From Nitrosopumilaceae archaeon (GTDB lineage Archaea; Thermoproteota; Nitrososphaeria; Nitrososphaerales; Nitrosopumilaceae), in NCBI GenBank assembly GCA_022823825.1, contig JAJEHG010000065.1:1-64000 (forward strand): a stretch of 64,000 nucleotides of DNA, given 5' to 3'. The notes beneath the pieces were generated by a model, which saw only the letters and a program-made list of their open reading frames with translations, was not told the DNA's origin and made no database searches. Positions 1-8,235 of this stretch are shown here, piece after piece. A program made the translations under genes and the position numbers. The first letter of the stretch is position 1; the number at the start of each line of letters is the position of its first letter.

Positions 1-184
1 CGTTTGCGCGCAGATACTTTTTCATTTTTTGGATGCGATTATATTCATATATTTCCATTTCGAGCCGGCAAAACAGGACAACAGACGGGACACAGATTCA
101 GCCCGGATATGGCACTTTCGGGCTATTCGGTACCAACCTCCGCTAAATGGTCACATTTATAAGGCGCCCCTGCGCAAATATGAC

Positions 185-385
185 GTGGCAACCGCTCAAG
201 ATCGACCAGTTAAGCATCACGAACTAAATGAGATCATGCTCGACATGAAACTGGAGCTAAAGGAGGACTTGCGCAAGATTGATGAAAAAATAGACAAGGA
301 CGGTGAAAAACTCGACACACTCATGGTCGGTTCTGACGACCAGCAGCGGATGCTCAAGGAAATACTTCACAAGTTAGGAGACTGA
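185..385 (+). CDS. small coiled-coil hypothetical protein
   Basis: A 66-residue, highly charged protein with no family I recognise. Residues 15-45 are rich in Lys, Glu, Asp and Leu with heptad-like spacing, so a short coiled coil is likely. An open frame extends upstream to position 29, but a TATA-like box at 153-164 (core TTTATAA) lies about 27 nt before the in-frame GTG at 185, which fits the leaderless pattern of the window, so I start there. It converges on the methyltransferase gene, with one base between the two stop codons. Function unknown; as part of the accessory patch with a transposase it may be strain-specific. Confidence 0.5.
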   Translation: MATAQDRPVKHHELNEIMLDMKLELKEDLRKIDEKIDKDGEKLDTLMVGSDDQQRMLKEILHKLGD

Positions 386-386
386 C

Positions 387-1604
387 CTATTTTCCTGCCC
401 GTATCGGGGGCAGGCGCGCCTTGATCCCCCTCTCCTTGAGTTTGGCAATGAGGTATGCCTGTTCCCTGTCGCCCTTGAGGCTGTTGCAGGCTCCGCATAG
501 TAGTTGGAGGTTGTCTATGTGGTCGGTGCCGCCCCTGCTCACGGGTGTGATGTGGTCTACGGTGAAATTGCGGAATTGAAAGTGTTCCCCGCATACGCAG
601 TAACCCTCCTGTATGCCGTACAGCTCGTGCTTGTGCGTACGGTAGTTCGGAATCTCGCCCTGGTCCGTCCGTTTGGGAATGTCGGTGCGTTCCGTTATCT
701 TGTATGCGAATAGGCCGATGTTCTGCTTGATGCGCCGTCGGACTAGTTTGAGGGCCATTGACGACAGGTCGATGCCAACCCACTGTCGGTTGAGCCGCTC
801 TGCAGATACGCAGGCGGTTGCGCATCCGCAGAATGGGTCGAGCACAACGTCACCACTCTTGGTCGACGCCTTGATTATCCTGTCTAGCAGGGCCAACGGC
901 TTCTGGGTCGGGTAGCCCACGTATTCCCGGGAGTTGCCCTTGAGTGGCGGTATGTAAATCCAACTCTCGGGAAATTTTCCCTGTTGGTGGAGCTGAACCG
1001 TACCCTCGGCCACCTTTGAGGCGTTGGCCGAATATCCCTCGCGGCCCCTGCTGGACTCGGCGTAGGGCTGGCGGATTACGTCTGGATAAAACTGCCAGCC
1101 GCCGCCTCCCCCGGTGTACCAAAGAAGGGTGTCGTGTACGCGTGAAAACTGTCTTTGATTAGGGGCCGAGGGACGGCTATAACACCACACCAGCTCGTTG
1201 CGGAAATTTTTGACGCCAAACACCGCGTCCATCACAAGCTTGAGATAATGCCCCGCGGTAGGATCACAGTGCAGGTATATTGATCCCGTGGGCTTGAGGA
1301 TGCGCCGCATTTCTACGAGCCGAATCCCCATCATTATCAGATAGGACATCATGGACTTGCCGTGCGTTTGGCGCGCGGTGTCAATGACCGCATACAGCGC
1401 GGGCTCCCTGTCTGCCAGATAGCCGTGCCACGCAACGTCCACGTCACTGAGCGTCCAAGAGTCCTTGAAGGCGGCGCCCGCCGCCTTTGAGCCTATGGGC
1501 GCCGCGTAAGTGCGATTGCTGTTGAACGGCGGGTCCAAGTAAATCAGGTCGACTGATTCATCATTCATCCCACGCATAATGTCGAGGTTGTCTCCGGTCC
1601 ACAT
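387..1604 (-). CDS. DNA methyltransferase fused to C-terminal HNH nuclease domain
   Basis: Predicted S-adenosylmethionine-dependent N4-cytosine/N6-adenine DNA methyltransferase. The catalytic DPPF motif (IV) is at residues 24-27 and the cofactor motif DPFCGCATA (I) at 256-264, so motif IV precedes motif I, the beta-class order. After about residue 330 comes an HNH endonuclease-like module: CxC at 336-338, DH at 350-351, the GG and DNLQLLC segment at 359-370, CxxCN at 370-374 and a following KG. The ATG at 1604 is the first in this frame, but NRT just before it also reads like methyltransferase sequence and the frame stays open through a G12 tract to a stop. The promoter-predicted start is ATG 1650, one base out of frame. 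The gene may thus be OFF in this assembly. No separate restriction gene is visible nearby. Confidence 0.85.
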   Translation of the reverse strand: MWTGDNLDIMRGMNDESVDLIYLDPPFNSNRTYAAPIGSKAAGAAFKDSWTLSDVDVAWHGYLADREPALYAVIDTARQTHGKSMMSYLIMMGIRLVEMRRILKPTGSIYLHCDPTAGHYLKLVMDAVFGVKNFRNELVWCYSRPSAPNQRQFSRVHDTLLWYTGGGGGWQFYPDVIRQPYAESSRGREGYSANASKVAEGTVQLHQQGKFPESWIYIPPLKGNSREYVGYPTQKPLALLDRIIKASTKSGDVVLDPFCGCATACVSAERLNRQWVGIDLSSMALKLVRRRIKQNIGLFAYKITERTDIPKRTDQGEIPNYRTHKHELYGIQEGYCVCGEHFQFRNFTVDHITPVSRGGTDHIDNLQLLCGACNSLKGDREQAYLIAKLKERGIKARLPPIRAGK

Positions 1605-1632
1605 GGTGCGGTTGGCCCAGTTCGGGGCGCAA

Positions 1633-1644
1633 CCCCCCCCCCCC
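1633..1644 (-). repeat. poly-G tract (12 G on coding strand) at the methyltransferase 5' end
   Basis: Twelve consecutive C on the + strand, read as G12 in the methyltransferase mRNA. ATG 1650 plus ACA precedes the tract. With 12 G that frame runs into a stop after about 27 codons; with 11 or 14 G it joins the methyltransferase frame. Such tracts are classic slipped-strand phase-variation sites in bacteria; here the role is inferred. Confidence 0.8.
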
Positions 1645-1670
1645 TGTCATGTTTTTGTATGGTACATGCG

Positions 1671-1683
1671 AGTTATAAATGTG
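1671..1683 (-). promoter_or_regulatory. TATA-like box for the methyltransferase-HNH gene
   Basis: The coding strand reads CATTTATAACT, centred about 27 nt upstream of ATG 1650. This is the same spacing seen for leaderless starts across the window. It puts the transcription and translation start upstream of the G tract. Confidence 0.6.
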
Positions 1684-1716
1684 ATCAGAGTACTGCAATG
1701 TACGAAGCAAGTACGG

Positions 1717-2640
1717 TCACACGTGCGAGACGAGCCGCCTGTATGTCAGCCTTGAGCCCGCCATGTTCTCGGCCACCGTGTTCATCATGTCCATGGTGTC
1801 CATCGTGCGGATGTTGTGCCTGCCCGCAAACTCGTTCACGTAACGGTGCAGGTGCTCTTCTGATATGTGGTGGAACGTTCCGTCATAGCCCCTCTTCATG
1901 ATCGCCCAGAAGGACTCCATGCCGTTGGTGTGGGCCATGCCCCGGACGTACTCGCCGACCGAATGCCTGACGCTTTCATGATTGGTCAGGCCGGAGTATG
2001 AGGGATTCTCGTCGGTGTATTTCTTGGCGTCCTGCCTGACGTGCCCGTCTATAAAGTGCTCCAGCCTAGCCTTTGTCGTTTCCGGCACCGGTGAGGCGGT
2101 GATCCTGTTCGTGTTCCTGTCCTTGGCGCCGACTACTGCCGTTTTCTTGGACGTGCCCTTCTTGTCCGCATGCTTGTTGCCCTCCCTGCCGCCAAAGAAT
2201 GCCTCGTCAATCTCGACAGGTCCCTCCATCTGGTCGACGCCCGCAAGCTTCCTCCACGACTCACGGAGCCTGTGCACCATGAACCAAGCGGACTTTTGCG
2301 TGATGCCGAGGTCGCGGTGCAGCTTCATGCTTGAGACGCCCTTCAAATTGGTTGCAAACAGGTATGTGGCAATGGCCCACTTCTGGTATGATATCTTGGA
2401 GCTTTCCATGACGGTACCGATCTTGACCGAGAAATACCGGTCGCACTCATGGCAGTAGTATGACATGCGCGGATGCCTGCCCGTCACGGTGTCGTCGTTG
2501 CCGCACCTCGGACACCTGCGCCCGTCCTTCCAAATGCGGGACTCAAACCACTTCTCGGCAGTCTTGTCATCGGGAAACATCTTGAACAAATCCACCATCG
2601 TTATTCCAATCCTGTATGACTTGCCGGGTGCGGTGCTCAT
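1717..2640 (-). CDS. IS1595-family (ISXO2-like) transposase
   Basis: A 307-residue transposase. The N-terminal zinc ribbon has Cys43, Cys46, Cys63 and Cys66, followed by a helix-turn-helix-like region (about 95-130) and the ISXO2-like DDE core: Asp145 in EIDEAFFGG, a second Asp near 210 and NGMESFWAIMKRG around 239-251. Length and domain order match intact members. The start at 2640 has a TATA-like box at 2660-2672, 26 nt upstream. I searched both flanks by eye for terminal inverted repeats and target duplications and found none convincing, so the element borders are undetermined. It sits between the methyltransferase and the S-layer gene. Confidence 0.88.
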   Translation of the reverse strand: MSTAPGKSYRIGITMVDLFKMFPDDKTAEKWFESRIWKDGRRCPRCGNDDTVTGRHPRMSYYCHECDRYFSVKIGTVMESSKISYQKWAIATYLFATNLKGVSSMKLHRDLGITQKSAWFMVHRLRESWRKLAGVDQMEGPVEIDEAFFGGREGNKHADKKGTSKKTAVVGAKDRNTNRITASPVPETTKARLEHFIDGHVRQDAKKYTDENPSYSGLTNHESVRHSVGEYVRGMAHTNGMESFWAIMKRGYDGTFHHISEEHLHRYVNEFAGRHNIRTMDTMDMMNTVAENMAGSRLTYRRLVSHV

Positions 2641-2659
2641 AAAGAACGTTGCTCAGCCC

Positions 2660-2672
2660 TTATTATAAGCCT
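2660..2672 (-). promoter_or_regulatory. TATA-like box for the transposase
   Basis: The coding strand reads GGCTTATAATAAG, centred 26 nt before ATG 2640. The core is close to the archaeal consensus. Confidence 0.55.
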
Positions 2673-2731
2673 TACTTATCTATATAATTCCCAGAGGTGG
2701 CAGCCTCAGCTCCGGGGCCATGGCAGGAATG

Positions 2732-5700
2732 CTAGAGTCTTGCAATCCCCGCATCAAGCAGGTACTGGACGGACCCGACAAAGGTCTCGTCAGGGACGAG
2801 TCCCATGGCCCACCATTTGGCCGATACGTCAAGCCATGCAGGCAGCATTGGAGATCTTGCGGTGGGCGGTGCGGCTGCGCCATGCCCGTTTGCCTCGTTG
2901 CCACCTTCATCCGGCGCCCGTTCCATGCCATTGCCGCCACCACCACTGCTGGCGCCGGGAACGGCAGAGTCATACGCTAGGATGTTCATGGACACCAAGA
3001 CAGACAGTTCCTTGGCAAACTCGGCATCAGATATCATGCCGGCGGACCAGTCGGATGCAGCGGCCCTCACAGAATCAGGGATCACCAAGGGGGCCGACTC
3101 CACGTAGAACGTGAGAAGGGCGACGGGATCAGTGTTCTCTCCGTACTCGATGGATATCGAATAGTTGCCCTGCGGGGCGTCCCCGCCCTTTAGGTTTATG
3201 ATAGCGCCATACTGTCCATTGCCTCCCACGCGCACGTCAAATGACCGCTCGGCTCCGTCTGGATGCTTGACGGTGACGGTCGCTATGGAGTTCATCACGT
3301 ATGCGCCGACGTTGCCAGAAAGCGTGACGGAGGAGACGTCGCCCACGCGCTCCAATTCGACGCGGTCGGCGCTCAGGCTTGCGGACGGCTTGCGGGGCGG
3401 CTTGATCTCGGCATCCGCAGTGCCGGCGCCGCTGAAGCCGATATCGCCACTATCGTCATCAGGTACAGGGCCGGCAGATCCCGATATGCTTCCAGTATTT
3501 CCTATCGTCAGGGGGGACTGAGTGCGGGCGCCGGATGAAGAGTCGGATTGCTGCTGCTGCTGCTGCTGCTGACGCAGCATGCTAAACACGCTTGGATTTC
3601 CCGACGAGTCAACAGAGTCGTAGTATACGACGTCCATGGCGCCTCCGGCGGTGGACATCAGCTCGGAGCCGGACTTGTCGCACACTCGCGTCGGCATTTT
3701 GAATATCCCCTCAAACACGCCGGTCCCGGGGCCCGTCTCCACTAGCGCGAATCCCGTAGATGCAAGGCCTCCGTGCTGCACGCCGTCGACTGTGCAGCGC
3801 TTGTACCGGACGTCCTTGAACTTTATCTCAAGCAGCGTATGGGCCCCGCCTCCCACCGTGTCTACGCTTGGTAGGCGCGGATCGTCCACCGTCCGGTACA
3901 CCTCGATGGTGTCCGCGGACAGGTTGAGATCTGGATCGTTTAGCGTGATCGTAACAGGCGTGCCGAACCTCAGCTGCCCGGACGGTGTGGATACGGAGAC
4001 CCTGCCGCTCTCCGACTTGATCTCTGTCTTGGGCTGCGAGACGGACTGCGGTATGACGGCCCCCACCCGCGCCAGATCAGAGTATGTGATGGTAATGGCG
4101 TCCCCGCCGACCATTCGGCCGAGCGTGACGAACTTTACGTCGCTTCCTATCGGGGTTGTGCCAAGCACAAAGTCCGGATCGTCAATGTTGAGCTGGTTTG
4201 CGGCGGCAAACTCAAGCGTGCCCCCAAACACCCCCGAGTTCCCGGAGGTCTCCTCGAGCTCAAGCCTGTATATGGCGTTGTTTACGATCTTCTTGCCCTC
4301 CACTCCAAGGGAAAAGACGTCGAGCACCACGGGAGCTGTGTCCGTGGTACCCACGTCCCCGGCGCCAAGCCCGCCGCCGCCGGGTCCGAAATCTACCACC
4401 GCATGCACCGTGCCTCCTCCTCCTCCGCCGCCGCCACCGCCCTGCAGGCCGGCGGCAATCGTTTTCACATGACCGGGGTCAATATGCAGCAGACCCTGCG
4501 CCGCGCCCAGCCTGTCCGCGACTATGATCGGGTCCGGGTCCGACGTCCCTCCCACATACAATAACAGGGACGCTCCGCCCAGTCCCCTCACGCCGCCAAG
4601 GGAGCGCACGTCTATGTTGAGCCAGTTGGTTCCGATGCTGGACTCCCCAGATACGTCGATCAGCGCGTCATACAGGCGCGATGCGGTGTATCCCGTGTCG
4701 ATTGCAAGCATCTCGTATGTGACGTTGCGGTCAAGCGCGGCCAGTCCAAGATCAAGATGCAGGCGGGCCGAGACGGGATCCGGCGAGCGCACCGGTATGT
4801 GCACGGCCCCCTCAAACGATCCGCTGTCCGGGTATGCAGCGGCCGAGGAGGCAGGGGACAGGGTCAGCGGCGAGCCAATCCTGATGGACGGGACGATGGC
4901 GCCGTCACGGAACACGTCAAGCCTGTCGCGCCTGTTTGGATCCGTATTCTGATCGGCGTCTTGGAGCATCACCGGTATGCGCAAACCCGAGCGCCAGCCC
5001 GAGGCGTCCACGGACAGAACGGGACTGTCGTTTCCGGCGGGGGCTGCGCTGGCAGTGTCGCCGAGCGACAAGGAGGCGGTGTGGGAGCCGGTCAGTACAG
5101 AGAGCGACCTGTCGTTGTACGATATTACCGCAGACGTCCCCCTGTCGGCGCCGGGCGCTATGCGCATGTTTGAGACGTGCGACGCATCCACGCTCTCAAA
5201 GAGACCCGAGTTGGGCCGGCTCTCGACCAGCGTTACTATGCTACCATAGTGGCGCACGCCGTCGTATACGCTGCCGGCAGGCTGGTTTCTGTTGGGCCGC
5301 AGCTCAAGCACGTCGCCGACTCCGTGCGGGACCTCCAGATGCCCGTTGTCGCCGAATCCGAGCCTGCCAAGGTGCGGATACAGGTCCGCAAGTCCGGGGC
5401 CCCCGTTTGCGGCAGTGCGTCCCCCGTCATAGAACGCCTGGTAGAACACGGAGGGGCTGCCGGGGGACGTACCAAACGTCCAAGAGTCCTCGTCGGTGGG
5501 ATCCTGGTTGAGCTGCGGATCGCTCACCCGCAGTATGACCTCGGCGCCAGCCGGATACGGCTCTGCCTGTCCGCGGTCAGTTGAGAAAGATATGGACGGA
5601 ATATCGTCAGTATACTGCAGGACGACGCGCTGCGGGCCGCCGCCTCCCCGCTCGTACTCTATGCGCACGTCGCCGCCAAACGAGAAGAGCTGTACCACCG

Positions 5701-6409
5701 GCCATGCCCCGCTCTTGATTCCTATCTGCCCATGCAAGGGCTCGTCCCCACTGGGCGACGGGGGGGATCTCACCACGTTGTTCTCCACAGGCGATGCGGG
5801 ATCCACCGCCCCGCTGCACGGCGAGAACGGTTCCATGCCGTTTGCAAAGTCCGAGAGCCCGCCGGAGCGCGGGACTGCCACGCCGTCAGAGTCGGGGAAC
5901 TCGGCGCCCAGTACCGGTGCAGGCGTGCCAGGGCCGCAAAAGACGCCAAAGTCAAGTCCCTGTCCGGGCCGTCCCGCGTCATGTGATATTTGATCGGCCC
6001 GCCTTGCGGCGTCCTCGTTTGCAAAGTAGGCGTGCCATTGGCCGCTGCTGGACTGGGCCATGCGCAGCGTGGCCCCGTTTACGGACACCTTGGGTTCGCC
6101 GGCAGCCCCTCCCTTGGTATCGGAGATCAGCGGATCGGCTACCACGACCTCGATTACCATCGACCCCGCAAAGTGGTTGCCGAACTCTGTATTCTCAGCA
6201 GACACCAGCAGGTTGTCATTGGAGTTCTGGGCCGCATACGCGGGTGAAAACGGGAGGCCCGTGGCGCCCGGTGCAACCGCTACGGCCGCAAACAGGGCGC
6301 CGGCCACTGCAAGCAGGGCATACTGGCGCAATGCCCGCGCTGCGGGCCGCCGACTCACTGCAACTCGTCCCGAACTGCTGCAAACGGCCACGCCAAATGA
6401 ATTCCTCAC
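2732..6409 (-). CDS. S-layer-like large secreted surface protein
   Basis: A roughly 1,225-residue secreted protein. A basic N-terminus leads into a long hydrophobic stretch ending ...SPAYA, a good signal-peptidase site, and the mature start NSNDNLLVSAENTEFGNHFAG closely resembles what I recall of thaumarchaeal S-layer proteins. The body is beta-rich with many Asp/Asn turns. Low-complexity spots are Gly10 (near 4414-4445) and Gln8 (near 3549-3571). The C-terminus has two copies of a roughly 35-residue Trp/Asp module (WSAGMISDAEF and KWWAMGLVPDETF) common on thaumarchaeal exported proteins. The first in-frame ATG is at 6433, but the TATA-like box (GTTATTATG) overlaps it, so I place the start at GTG 6409. 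It is divergent from the CDF gene. S-layer identity is by resemblance; another large surface protein is possible. Confidence 0.75.
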   Translation of the reverse strand: MRNSFGVAVCSSSGRVAVSRRPAARALRQYALLAVAGALFAAVAVAPGATGLPFSPAYAAQNSNDNLLVSAENTEFGNHFAGSMVIEVVVADPLISDTKGGAAGEPKVSVNGATLRMAQSSSGQWHAYFANEDAARRADQISHDAGRPGQGLDFGVFCGPGTPAPVLGAEFPDSDGVAVPRSGGLSDFANGMEPFSPCSGAVDPASPVENNVVRSPPSPSGDEPLHGQIGIKSGAWPVVQLFSFGGDVRIEYERGGGGPQRVVLQYTDDIPSISFSTDRGQAEPYPAGAEVILRVSDPQLNQDPTDEDSWTFGTSPGSPSVFYQAFYDGGRTAANGGPGLADLYPHLGRLGFGDNGHLEVPHGVGDVLELRPNRNQPAGSVYDGVRHYGSIVTLVESRPNSGLFESVDASHVSNMRIAPGADRGTSAVISYNDRSLSVLTGSHTASLSLGDTASAAPAGNDSPVLSVDASGWRSGLRIPVMLQDADQNTDPNRRDRLDVFRDGAIVPSIRIGSPLTLSPASSAAAYPDSGSFEGAVHIPVRSPDPVSARLHLDLGLAALDRNVTYEMLAIDTGYTASRLYDALIDVSGESSIGTNWLNIDVRSLGGVRGLGGASLLLYVGGTSDPDPIIVADRLGAAQGLLHIDPGHVKTIAAGLQGGGGGGGGGGTVHAVVDFGPGGGGLGAGDVGTTDTAPVVLDVFSLGVEGKKIVNNAIYRLELEETSGNSGVFGGTLEFAAANQLNIDDPDFVLGTTPIGSDVKFVTLGRMVGGDAITITYSDLARVGAVIPQSVSQPKTEIKSESGRVSVSTPSGQLRFGTPVTITLNDPDLNLSADTIEVYRTVDDPRLPSVDTVGGGAHTLLEIKFKDVRYKRCTVDGVQHGGLASTGFALVETGPGTGVFEGIFKMPTRVCDKSGSELMSTAGGAMDVVYYDSVDSSGNPSVFSMLRQQQQQQQQSDSSSGARTQSPLTIGNTGSISGSAGPVPDDDSGDIGFSGAGTADAEIKPPRKPSASLSADRVELERVGDVSSVTLSGNVGAYVMNSIATVTVKHPDGAERSFDVRVGGNGQYGAIINLKGGDAPQGNYSISIEYGENTDPVALLTFYVESAPLVIPDSVRAAASDWSAGMISDAEFAKELSVLVSMNILAYDSAVPGASSGGGGNGMERAPDEGGNEANGHGAAAPPTARSPMLPAWLDVSAKWWAMGLVPDETFVGSVQYLLDAGIARL
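3551..3571. repeat. (CTG)7 microsatellite encoding poly-Gln in the S-layer-like protein
   Basis: Seven uninterrupted CTG triplets on the + strand, read as CAG on the coding strand, with an adjacent CAA codon giving a run of eight Gln. It lies in a linker between beta-rich domains. Triplet length keeps the frame whatever the copy number. Confidence 0.85.
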
Positions 6410-6430
6410 GGGTATACAAAGCCGGCCACA

Positions 6431-6440
6431 CATAATAACT
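6431..6440 (-). promoter_or_regulatory. TATA-like box for the S-layer gene
   Basis: The coding strand reads GTTATTATG, centred about 28 nt upstream of GTG 6409. It includes the apparent upstream ATG 6433, which argues that ATG 6433 is promoter sequence rather than a start codon. Confidence 0.45.
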
Positions 6441-6554
6441 GAATCCTGCCCATGAGACTGCAATGACAACGGTGGCAGGGAAAGGAGAAGAGGAGGCGGG
6501 GGCGTTGTCGCGGCGCGTCCGGCTCCAACCACGGCCATGCGCACGGGGGATACC

Positions 6555-8048
6555 ATGAACAGTGGTGGCGGTGGGGGCGGCGATTCACGTGCGGGGAGTT
6601 CCGCGGGCAACCACAAGGACGGCATGCAGTCCGCGGATGCGGGCGCCGGCATGGGCGCCGGCCGCACCAATGCCGCGGTCAACAACAGGACAAGGGTACT
6701 CTACATGTCGCTTGCCGCAATATTCTCGGCATTCGTAGTAGAGCTGGTACTGGGGGTGGTGTCAAACAGCCTGGCGCTGATAACTGACAGCATACACGCG
6801 CTGCTCGACTGCATAGTCACGGCGGTGCTGCTGATTGCCACCAGAATGGCAATAAAGCCGCCGGATGCAGAGCACACTTACGGACACGGCAAGATCGAGT
6901 CCTTGGGCGGCATGATGGGTGGAATCGCCATATTTGCCATCGCGTGCTTCTTCATATACGAGTCGCTGCACCGATTCCAGTCGCCGCCGCCCTCCGTGCT
7001 GCCGGGCATGCTTGCAATCGCAGGCGGGTTGTACACCATAGGCGTGGACGTATTCCGCATAGTGCTGCTCAAGAGGAGCCTAAGGGGCGAGCCCGGGGCG
7101 GGCCTCGGCGGCAGCACCACGGTAAAGGCAGACCTATACCATGCGGTGATGGACCTGGGCTCCACCACGGTGGCCATAGTCGGAATATACCTAGCGTACA
7201 CGGGCACGCACCAGGGAGACCTGGCCGCGGCGCTGATTCTGGGCGGACTGCTTGCCGCCCTCAGCATAAAGCTGGTGCATAGGACGGCCCTTGACCTGAC
7301 GGACGTGATATCGCCGGAGATGGTCTCGAAGGTCAGGGGCGTGGCCAACGGCACGGACGGCGTAATCATGACGGGATCCGTGCTGATGCGCCGGTCAGGC
7401 GGCACCACGTTTGCGGACATCACCGTGTCGCTGCGGGGCGACGCGAGCTTTGAGCGCGCCCACGAGATCAGCGCAGGGGTGGAGCAGAACGTGGCAGAAT
7501 GCATACCGGGGGACGCCTCCATAACCGTCCACTTTGAGCCCGACTGGAGCGGCGTTCCGCCCGATGCCAGGATACTCGACATCGCAAGGCGCGTGGACGG
7601 CGTCAAGAGCGTCCACAACGTCAACACCCGTATGACAGGAGGCAAGACGTACGCGGACCTACACGTGATGGTGGACAGCGAGATGAGCCTGCAGAAGGCG
7701 CACGAGATATCAGAAGTCGTGGAGTCCGACATCAGGCGCCAGATGCCGCGCATAGAGCACACCACGGTGCACTTGGAGCCGTTCACCAGCATGCCGCGCA
7801 ATCTAGAGGCAGAGGATGCCGCGCTCAACGAGAAGATAAGGGGGATACTGGAGGGCTATCCGCAGATAAGGGCCGTAGGCAGGATAATCGCCCTGAACGA
7901 CAAATCCGCGTTCAAGATAGACATAGACTGCTCCTTTGACGGCGCGCTGCCAATAGCGGAGGTTCACGGACTCACGTCTGAGATTGAGCGCGCGATTGCA
8001 GAGGGTTTGGAGAACGCGGTAATTACGATACACCCGGAGCCCCTCTGA
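6555..8048 (+). CDS. CDF-family cation efflux protein with three C-terminal domains
   Basis: A cation diffusion facilitator exporting divalent metals such as Zn2+ across the cytoplasmic membrane, probably by proton exchange. A disordered Gly/Asn-rich N-terminus (about 45 residues) precedes six predicted membrane helices. The metal site shows as TDSIHALLD in helix 2 and YHAVMD in helix 5, with the THGHGKIES-like segment (TYGHGKIES) between helices. Beyond helix 6 lie three tandem ferredoxin-like modules, each ending in a related strand (VHFEPDW, VHLEPFT, IHPEPL). Most family members have one, which explains about 500 residues instead of about 300. ATG 6537 is an alternative start; I see no clear TATA box. 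Confidence 0.88.
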   Translation: MNSGGGGGGDSRAGSSAGNHKDGMQSADAGAGMGAGRTNAAVNNRTRVLYMSLAAIFSAFVVELVLGVVSNSLALITDSIHALLDCIVTAVLLIATRMAIKPPDAEHTYGHGKIESLGGMMGGIAIFAIACFFIYESLHRFQSPPPSVLPGMLAIAGGLYTIGVDVFRIVLLKRSLRGEPGAGLGGSTTVKADLYHAVMDLGSTTVAIVGIYLAYTGTHQGDLAAALILGGLLAALSIKLVHRTALDLTDVISPEMVSKVRGVANGTDGVIMTGSVLMRRSGGTTFADITVSLRGDASFERAHEISAGVEQNVAECIPGDASITVHFEPDWSGVPPDARILDIARRVDGVKSVHNVNTRMTGGKTYADLHVMVDSEMSLQKAHEISEVVESDIRRQMPRIEHTTVHLEPFTSMPRNLEAEDAALNEKIRGILEGYPQIRAVGRIIALNDKSAFKIDIDCSFDGALPIAEVHGLTSEIERAIAEGLENAVITIHPEPL

Positions 8049-8132
8049 CAGGCGGCCGCACATCGCGGTGCGCGCCGGCGGTGACTCGATCGTCATGCCT
8101 CGGGAACCGTTGCAGGTACCCGTTTCTGCTCT

Positions 8133-8176
8133 GGGGGGGGGGAGGAGGGAGTAGGGAAGGAATGGGAGAACAGCAA
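8133..8176 (-). terminator. pyrimidine-rich tract downstream of the ZIP gene
   Basis: On the - strand this is a C/T-rich run including C10, about 60-100 nt past the stop of the ZIP gene and within the gap to the convergent CDF gene. Pyrimidine-rich RNA stretches can terminate archaeal transcription. Inferred from position and composition only. Confidence 0.3.
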
Positions 8177-8235
8177 GTGCACGAACACGCCGGATCTGCC
8201 GCACGCGTGTCGGGCGCATGATTCCATGCTCCGGG

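Noticed and set aside
1605..2731. Terminal inverted repeats of the IS1595-like element
   Set aside because: By-eye comparison of both flanks gave no matching ends or target duplication, so I do not delimit a mobile element.
3636..4472. 278-codon + strand frame within the S-layer gene
   Set aside because: Antisense shadow of a clearly secreted beta-rich protein; Ser/Pro/Thr-rich composition mirrors the coding strand.
6878..7828. 316-codon - strand frame opposite the CDF gene
   Set aside because: Antisense shadow; the + strand has unmistakable CDF motifs.
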